A stretch of 64,000 nucleotides of DNA from DSWT01 sp035420085 (lineage in GTDB: Bacteria; Chloroflexota; Anaerolineae; B4-G1; SLSP01). Of this stretch, positions 58,873-64,000 are shown piece after piece (position 1 is the stretch's first letter; the number at the start of each line of letters is the position of its first letter). The notes beneath the pieces are model-generated. The model was given only the letters and a program-made list of their open reading frames with translations, ran no database searches and was not told the DNA's origin. The translations under genes and the position numbers were made by a program. Where the stretch lies: assembly GCA_035420085.1 (NCBI GenBank), contig DAOLUH010000006.1, positions 73,707-137,706 on the forward strand. Reading direction: 5' to 3'.

Positions 58873-61416
58873 TTATTTTTGCTCCCGCTCATACGCCTGC
58901 TGCACTTCAGTCTTGACACCTTGCAGCCGCGCCTCGAAAATATCCAGCACGCGCGAGACGTCCAGGCCCTCGCGGATGCGGCGGAGTTGGCGTTCGAGAT
59001 GCGGCAGCATCTTTTCGTTCTCAGCGCGCACGCTATCCGGGCCAAGCGTTCTGACGGTTTCACTCATCTCGGTCATAATGCGCGCCCACTTCGCGCCCTC
59101 GGTGGCGGAGACTTCCGCAGTGCGGAAGCGCTCTGGCGTGACGCCCATCCGCTCCAATTGCACACGTAGCTTCTCCATCCGCGCGTCGGCCTTTTGCCGC
59201 CCGGTGATGTAATGGCAGTCCTGCACGTGACAGCCCGACACCAACACCGCGCCCGCGCCGAGTCTGAACGCTTCCATCACAAAATCCGGGTCAATGCGCC
59301 CGGAGCACATCACCATAATGTTGCGCGTATTCGCCGGATACTGGAAGTGGCTCACACCGGCGTTGTCGGCCCCCAGGCCGCTGCACCAGCGACAGGTGAA
59401 CGCCAGCACTTTCTCTTCAGGCTTATCGGCGAGTAAGGCGTGAATCTGCGCCAGGATTTGCCCATCGGTGAAGTGCCATTGCGTGATCGCGTTGGCCGGA
59501 CATTCCGCTACGCACGTCCCGCAGGCGTGACATTTCGCCGGGATGATCTGGCTCGGATTGCCCGTCCCCGGTTGGTTGATGACCGCGCCGTAGGGACACG
59601 CCTGCGCGCACATCGTACACTTGCTCTTGGGATTAACGTTAAGACAGCGCGTCGGGTCCACGTAGGCAACGATGGGGTCAATCTCCCACTTCCCGGCGTT
59701 GAGCACGCGCGCGGCGCGCCCGGCGGCAGCGCTGCCCTGCGCCACGCTCTGCGGGATGTCCTTCGGTCCCTGCGCCGAGCCGGCCAGATAGACGCCTTCC
59801 GTCGAGGAGTCAATCGGCTTGAGCTTGGGATGCGATTCCAGGAACCAGCCGGTCGTATCCAGCGGGACGGTGAGCGCGCGCGCCAACTCTTCGACGCCCG
59901 CCGATGGAATCGCCGCCGTCGCCAATCCCACCATCTCGAACTCATAATTCATCTGCCGATCCAGCGCCGCGTTGTACGTCTGCACGATAAGATTCTTCGT
60001 CACCGGATCCTCGCGGATTTCGGCGGGGCGGCCCTGCACGAAATGGATGCCGGCCTGCCGCGCGCGTTCGTAGAATTCCTCGTAGGTCTTGCCGGGCGTG
60101 CGGATGTCAATGCGGAAGATGGTGATGTCAATCTCCGGGTAGAGCCACTTGAGCAACATCGCGTTCTTGATCGTGTACATGCAGCAGAAACCGGAGCAGT
60201 ACTCGTTATAACGTTTGTCGCGCGAACCGACGCACTGGATCAGACCGAGCGTCTTGGGCGTTGTGCCGTCGGAAGGGCGGACAAAGTTACCCACCGTCGG
60301 CCCACCCGCGCAGTGCAGCCGCTCGATTTCCATCATCGTCGTCACATTGTCGTAGACGCCGAAACCGTATTCTTCCAACGGCGTGGGGTCCCACATATCC
60401 AGTCCCGTTGCCACGATGATCGCGCCCACGTCCAGCGTCTCGATTTTCGGCTCATCGAAGAAGCTGATGGCCTGCAACGCGCCGCACGCCTCGACGCACT
60501 TGAAACACTCGATACACGCATCCATGTCAATGGTAAAAATCGCCGGGACGGCCTGCACCAGCGGCACGTAGATGGCCTTGCGCGGCCCCAATCCCTCCTC
60601 GAACTCGAAGTTGGGCACGGAGATGGGGCACACGTCGGCGCACAAACCGCAGCCGGTGCAGCGATCTTCCAGAACATAACGCGGCTTGCGCTCCACCTTC
60701 ACCTTGAAGTTGCCGATGTAGCCCTCAACTTCTTTGACTTCCGAGTAAGTCATCAGGTTAATGAACTTGCTTTTGCCGACGTCCACCATTTTCGGCGCCT
60801 CGATGCAGATGGAGCAGTCCATCGTAGGGAAGGTCTTGTCGAGCTGCGCCATCCGCCCGCCAATGGACGGCGACTTGTCCACCAACGTCGTGGGGATGCG
60901 CATATCGGCCAAATCCAGCGCGGCGCTGATCCCGGCGATGCCGCCGCCGATAACGAGCGCCTTGCGCGTCACCGGCACCTCGAACATCTCCAGCGGATGT
61001 CCAAAGCTCACCTTCGCCACCGCCGATGAGACAATTTCCTTCGCCTTGAGCGTCGCCTCTGCCTTCTCGTGCGTGTGAACCCACGAGGAGTGCTCGCGGA
61101 TGTTCGCCATCTCGAAGAAGAAGGGATTGACGCCCTCCTCGGCGAGCACCGCGCGGAACGTCGGCTCGTGCATCGAGACCGTACACGCGCCCACCACCAA
61201 CCGGTTGAGCTTGTACTTCCGGATGTCCTGCTTGATCATGCTCTGCCCCGGATCGGAACACATGTACTTGTGCTCCTTCGCCACCACCACGTTGGGCAGT
61301 GTCGCCGCGTATTCCACCACGTCGGGCACCGTCACCGTGCTGGCGATATTCGATCCGCAGTGACAGATGTAGACGCCGATGCGTAGTTCTTCGTTGTTGT
61401 CGTTGTTTTCAGTCAT
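58873..61416 (-). CDS. hdrA: HdrA-MvhD fusion, FAD-binding bifurcating subunit
   Basis: An 847-aa HdrA with a fused MvhD-like C-terminus. Residues 10-130 are the HdrA N-terminal domain (GVYICHCGSNI; LVVGACTVSMHEPTF). The FAD Rossmann motif is VIGGGIAGISAALDLA (about 150), with CSICIEAPKM nearby. Two inserted ferredoxin motifs follow (CTGCGLCADVCPIS; CIECFKCVEACGA), then the C-terminal ferredoxin (CTMCAQACPYGAV; CHACGTCVAECPAN). From about residue 700 an MvhD domain carries FTCRWCSGLGAD, VMCSGRIDP, and SGCHVQDCHYITGRQKA. HdrA performs flavin-based electron bifurcation in Hdr complexes. Lies 9 nt after the ferredoxin gene. Confidence 0.94.
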   Translation of the reverse strand: MTENNDNNEELRIGVYICHCGSNIASTVTVPDVVEYAATLPNVVVAKEHKYMCSDPGQSMIKQDIRKYKLNRLVVGACTVSMHEPTFRAVLAEEGVNPFFFEMANIREHSSWVHTHEKAEATLKAKEIVSSAVAKVSFGHPLEMFEVPVTRKALVIGGGIAGISAALDLADMRIPTTLVDKSPSIGGRMAQLDKTFPTMDCSICIEAPKMVDVGKSKFINLMTYSEVKEVEGYIGNFKVKVERKPRYVLEDRCTGCGLCADVCPISVPNFEFEEGLGPRKAIYVPLVQAVPAIFTIDMDACIECFKCVEACGALQAISFFDEPKIETLDVGAIIVATGLDMWDPTPLEEYGFGVYDNVTTMMEIERLHCAGGPTVGNFVRPSDGTTPKTLGLIQCVGSRDKRYNEYCSGFCCMYTIKNAMLLKWLYPEIDITIFRIDIRTPGKTYEEFYERARQAGIHFVQGRPAEIREDPVTKNLIVQTYNAALDRQMNYEFEMVGLATAAIPSAGVEELARALTVPLDTTGWFLESHPKLKPIDSSTEGVYLAGSAQGPKDIPQSVAQGSAAAGRAARVLNAGKWEIDPIVAYVDPTRCLNVNPKSKCTMCAQACPYGAVINQPGTGNPSQIIPAKCHACGTCVAECPANAITQWHFTDGQILAQIHALLADKPEEKVLAFTCRWCSGLGADNAGVSHFQYPANTRNIMVMCSGRIDPDFVMEAFRLGAGAVLVSGCHVQDCHYITGRQKADARMEKLRVQLERMGVTPERFRTAEVSATEGAKWARIMTEMSETVRTLGPDSVRAENEKMLPHLERQLRRIREGLDVSRVLDIFEARLQGVKTEVQQAYEREQK

Positions 61417-61425
61417 AGAGTTCCC

Positions 61426-61920
61426 CTACCGTGGCCCCTGCACCTCTTCGTGAATCAGCTTGCGCCGCGCTTTCTGCGCGCGTTGATCGGCAGTCGTCAG
61501 TTCGAGCGCGTCCTTTGGACACCACTTCACGCACTGTGGGCCGTCCTCTTCGTCCTTGCACTGATCGCAGACTTCGGCCATCTTCGTCGCCGGGTTGATC
61601 GAGATCGCGCCAAAGTCGCACGCCTCGATACACCAGGCGCAGCCATCGCAGCGTTCGGCGTTCACGCTGATGAGGCCCGTCTCCGAATCCTGCGTCAGCG
61701 CGTCGCGCGTGCAGGCGATGACACACGGCGCGTCCTCGCAGGTGCGGCAAGCCACCGCCGTGATCAGGATTTCGTCCACCCGCACGGTGCGGATGCGGCT
61801 GCGATAGGTGTTGTACTCGCCGGTCTTGGTGTAGGAGCAGATGTACTCGCACAACTGGCAGCCGATACATTTCGTCGCGTCACACGCAATATAGGCATAT
61901 CTGGATGTTGAAGTTACCAT
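61426..61920 (-). CDS. Four-cluster ferredoxin (AorA/NrfC-like subunit)
   Basis: A 164-aa electron-transfer subunit with four cysteine groups for [4Fe-4S] clusters: KCIGCQLCEYICS, CRTCEDAPCVIACT, CDGCAWCIEACDFG and CDQCKDEEDGPQCVKWCP. This is the HycB/NrfC/CooF layout and matches the small subunit of bacterial tungsten aldehyde oxidoreductases (AorA). It lies between the AOR gene (99 nt upstream) and hdrA (9 nt downstream), and would carry electrons from the tungsten site to HdrA. A C-terminal basic tail follows the last cluster. It has no Tat or Sec signal, so it is cytoplasmic. Confidence 0.93.
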   Translation of the reverse strand: MVTSTSRYAYIACDATKCIGCQLCEYICSYTKTGEYNTYRSRIRTVRVDEILITAVACRTCEDAPCVIACTRDALTQDSETGLISVNAERCDGCAWCIEACDFGAISINPATKMAEVCDQCKDEEDGPQCVKWCPKDALELTTADQRAQKARRKLIHEEVQGPR

Positions 61921-61942
61921 AGTTCACCCCTAAATAGAATCA

Positions 61943-62020
61943 AGATGCAAGAGACAGGATGCAAGATGCAGGATGCAGGATGCAAGATACAGAAATCTTG
62001 CTTCTTGCATCGTGCATCTT
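61943..62020. repeat. Heptamer tandem repeat with inverted arm after the AOR gene
   Basis: Seven 7-bp units of RGATGCA type at 61943-61991 (AGATGCA, AGAGACA, GGATGCA, AGATGCA, GGATGCA, GGATGCA, AGATACA), then near-complementary TTGCATCG and TGCATCT units up to 62020, the AOR stop. The two arms can form a long imperfect hairpin in the aor-ferredoxin intergenic RNA. Confidence 0.85.
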
Positions 62021-63906
62021 TAGACTCCGATGGCCTCCGCCACATCGTCCATCCCCAACTCGATCAGCTTGGATTTGGGAATCAAGCCTTCTTTGGTCCA
62101 GCCTTTGGCGGCGTAGTAGAGGTCTTTGAGGTATTCCAGCTCTTCCTCGGTGACGACGTGGCCGGCGGATGCGCCCTCTTTCATGGGATCGTGATGCCAG
62201 CGATAGGGCAGGTAATCGTCGGCGCGGGTCCAGCCCTCGCGGATGTTGAATGCCTTTTTGATCGTATGCGCGCGCACGCCGATGAGGTCCACCTCATCAT
62301 AGCCGAAGTTCCAACCGGTGGTCGCGTTGATGAGCTTCGCAATCGCCGGCCATGCGCCGGCGCGGTCGGCCTTGCCGGTGAAGCAGCGACGGATGAATTT
62401 GCACAGCGGCAAGGTGTCGTAGACGGCGGCATATTCCTCGGTCTCGGCAGCCACTCTACCGCGCGTCTCATCAATGGTGAAGCGATTGACTTCGCCCTGA
62501 ATGTCGGGGTCATAGGCCGCCGAGCGGTTATGACAGCCGCCACGTGTGCCCACGGCCAATCCCACGGAGAAAGTCTTGAGACCACGCGCATCGTAACCGG
62601 GACATTCAAGACCCTTGATATTCATGGCCCATTTGTAGGATTCCGTTCCACGTTCCGCATCCACCCGCCGGCTGGCGATGCGTGTGCCTTCGGCCAGCAA
62701 ATCGCCGATGCCCTCACGGTCACGGATCATTTCCGCCAACGCGACGGCGGCCTCGCCGTTACCGAAATTTGGCTCGAAGCCATCGGGGTATTTTTTGCAC
62801 TTAAAGTCATCTTTCGTGAAGATACCGCGCTCGAAGGATTCCATCGCCCAGGAGATCGTCACGCCTTGACTCATCGCGTCCACGCCACCCCGATCAGCGA
62901 TGTCAATCAGCTTGATGACCGCGTTCAAGTCACCGATGCCCAGGTTGGGACCGTTGGCGTAAAGACATTCATACTCGATACCCGTCATCGCGCCCGCGTA
63001 CATCCCTTGCTTGGCCGCGGAGACCTGCTCGCAGGCGATGGGGCACTGCGCGCACGCGATCTTCTTGACCTTGAAGTGCTCTTCGAGATACTCGCCGCTG
63101 ACCTGCTCGGCCATCTCGAACACGCCTTGCTGATAGTTGCGCGTGGGCAGCAAACCGAGCTTGTTCATGTTAAGGACGTTAGTTGACGTCCCCAACATGC
63201 GGTATTTGACGGTGTACGGTCCCTGTGCCTGCTCGGTGATATCGAAAGACATCTTCATCAGCGTTTCTGGATCGGCGACGGCGACGCCCGATGTGCCGCG
63301 CACCGAGAGCGCCTTGAGCTTCTTCGATCCCCACACCGCGCCGTGGCCCGTGCGCCCGGCCTGCCGTCCGTCATTCGTGACGTTGGCGTAGCGTACCAGT
63401 TTCTCGCCGGCCGGGCCGATGGTGGCGGAGCGCACCTGGTCATCCAGCAGTTCCTCGCGGATGGCCTCCTCGGTAGCGAAGGTATCCTTACCGAGTAGTT
63501 TGCGCGCATCGCGGAACATCACGCGGCCATCGTCAATGAAGACGTTCACCCACTCCGCGCTCGCCCCGTGGATGACGATGCCATCCCAGCCGGTGCGCTT
63601 GAGCGCGACGGGGAACCAACTGCCGGAGAGACTGTCGCCCATGAAGCCGGTCAACGGCGATTTGGAGGCCAGCCCGTACTTACCGCCCACCGGCACCGGC
63701 GTCCCGGCAAACAGCCCGTTGGCGAGGCAGATGGGATTATCCGGTGAGAGCGGATCGCAGCCCGGCTTGATGTTCTCCCACAACAGCCGCGCCGCCATCG
63801 AGACGCCGCCGATGTAAATTTTGTACCACTCTTCCGGCTTCCGCTCGGTCCAACTCTTGCGCGTCGTCAGATCAATGTGCAAAATTTTTCCGCTATAACC
63901 ATACAT
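62020..63906 (-). CDS. Tungsten-dependent aldehyde:ferredoxin oxidoreductase (AOR family)
   Basis: A 628-aa AOR-family enzyme using a tungstopterin and a [4Fe-4S] cluster to oxidise aldehydes (or reduce acids) with ferredoxin. The N-terminal family segment is GYSGKILHIDLTTRKSW, then IGGVSMAARLLWEN, GLFAGTPVPVGGKYGLASKSPLTGF, and IGPAGEKLVRYANVTNDGRQAGRTG. Cluster ligands are CAQCPIACEQ (C-x2-C-x3-C, near 285) and the later cysteine in GTRGGCHNRSA. The class II benzoyl-CoA reductase subunit BamB belongs to the same family and also pairs with Hdr-like subunits, so the substrate is open. ATG 63906 has AGGAGG 6 nt before it. First gene of the operon. Confidence 0.92.
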   Translation of the reverse strand: MYGYSGKILHIDLTTRKSWTERKPEEWYKIYIGGVSMAARLLWENIKPGCDPLSPDNPICLANGLFAGTPVPVGGKYGLASKSPLTGFMGDSLSGSWFPVALKRTGWDGIVIHGASAEWVNVFIDDGRVMFRDARKLLGKDTFATEEAIREELLDDQVRSATIGPAGEKLVRYANVTNDGRQAGRTGHGAVWGSKKLKALSVRGTSGVAVADPETLMKMSFDITEQAQGPYTVKYRMLGTSTNVLNMNKLGLLPTRNYQQGVFEMAEQVSGEYLEEHFKVKKIACAQCPIACEQVSAAKQGMYAGAMTGIEYECLYANGPNLGIGDLNAVIKLIDIADRGGVDAMSQGVTISWAMESFERGIFTKDDFKCKKYPDGFEPNFGNGEAAVALAEMIRDREGIGDLLAEGTRIASRRVDAERGTESYKWAMNIKGLECPGYDARGLKTFSVGLAVGTRGGCHNRSAAYDPDIQGEVNRFTIDETRGRVAAETEEYAAVYDTLPLCKFIRRCFTGKADRAGAWPAIAKLINATTGWNFGYDEVDLIGVRAHTIKKAFNIREGWTRADDYLPYRWHHDPMKEGASAGHVVTEEELEYLKDLYYAAKGWTKEGLIPKSKLIELGMDDVAEAIGV

Positions 63907-64000
63907 AAGCAACCTCCTGGGAATTGCAAATAGCGAGTTATGAGTTACCTAAATTTCGCCCAAAGTAACGGCGATATGCTTATGAGTAAGCAAGGCTGAC

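Noticed and set aside
59440..61029. 529-aa open frame on the plus strand
   Set aside because: Antisense to hdrA; composition (Arg, His, Asp-rich) is typical of a complementary-strand shadow.
61945..63186. 413-aa open frame on the plus strand
   Set aside because: Antisense to the AOR gene and begins inside the heptamer repeat; no family features.
55580..63906. Reading the Hdr genes as a methanogenic heterodisulfide reductase
   Set aside because: No coenzyme M/B, Mcr or hydrogenase genes, and the surrounding genes are bacterial; Hdr-like complexes with other acceptors are known in bacteria.

Overview
The window looks like chromosomal DNA of a Chloroflexota bacterium, probably an Anaerolineae-type or related lineage. 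This is an inference from gene content. Pointers are a giant glycosyltransferase carrying the 'Chlor_Arch_YYY' (DUF2298) module, many Ser/Thr kinase, FHA and PP2C genes, an Elp3 like the one known from Dehalococcoides, PA14, lamin-tail and PLD surface proteins with Pro/Thr linkers, GTG/TTG starts, several promoters whose -10 box sits right before the start codon, and a tungsten AOR-Hdr cluster. No phage, IS element, rRNA or CRISPR array was seen.

Layout. 1-3.9 kb: a Ser/Thr kinase running off the left edge, divergent from an FHA/winged-helix regulator and a multi-TM GT-C protein. 3.9-7.4 kb: an S1-domain protein, smpB, a CtpA-type protease, then a cold-shock protein plus RRM protein behind a leader with its own intrinsic terminator. 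7.9-10.7 kb: a membrane coiled-coil protein, elp3, and a divergent Trm9-like methyltransferase. 10.8-15.7 kb: a PA14 surface protein and a RidA-like/amidohydrolase/SelA-like operon. 15.8-23.8 kb: the giant glycosyltransferase, a GH57 enzyme and glycogen synthase. 24-37.4 kb: a surface LTD/DUF11/PLD protein broken by a 22-bp tandem duplication, an EamA transporter, a small membrane protein, GDPD, an AAA ATPase and an alpha-2-macroglobulin lipoprotein without the thioester motif.

37.5-45.3 kb is one tightly packed nine-gene operon on the minus strand: Ser/Thr kinase-beta propeller, PP2C, DnaJ-vWA, zinc-ribbon-FHA, an 80-aa protein, an OmpR-type regulator, a Ras-like GTPase, a membrane zinc peptidase and Hsp20. 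Divergent from it, a threonine-synthase-like enzyme fused to a receiver domain overlaps a receiver-histidine kinase gene. Together they look like a phospho-signalling and proteostasis system that I cannot match to a described one; this is the strongest candidate for something new. 48.7-50.8 kb holds tRNA-His, tRNA-Arg and tatA/tatB-like/tatC. 51-55.5 kb holds a TolB-propeller/M15 peptidase fusion, a GT4 glycosyltransferase and murE.

55.6-63.9 kb is an operon for a tungsten aldehyde:ferredoxin oxidoreductase, a four-cluster ferredoxin, HdrA-MvhD, HdrC, HdrB and a polyferredoxin, probably a flavin-based bifurcating or confurcating complex. A PIN-type toxin-antitoxin pair sits in the middle of it, between hdrA and hdrC. 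Short intergenic tandem heptamers and octamers occur at five places, two of them encoding gene ends, and a palindromic ~80-bp element occurs twice.
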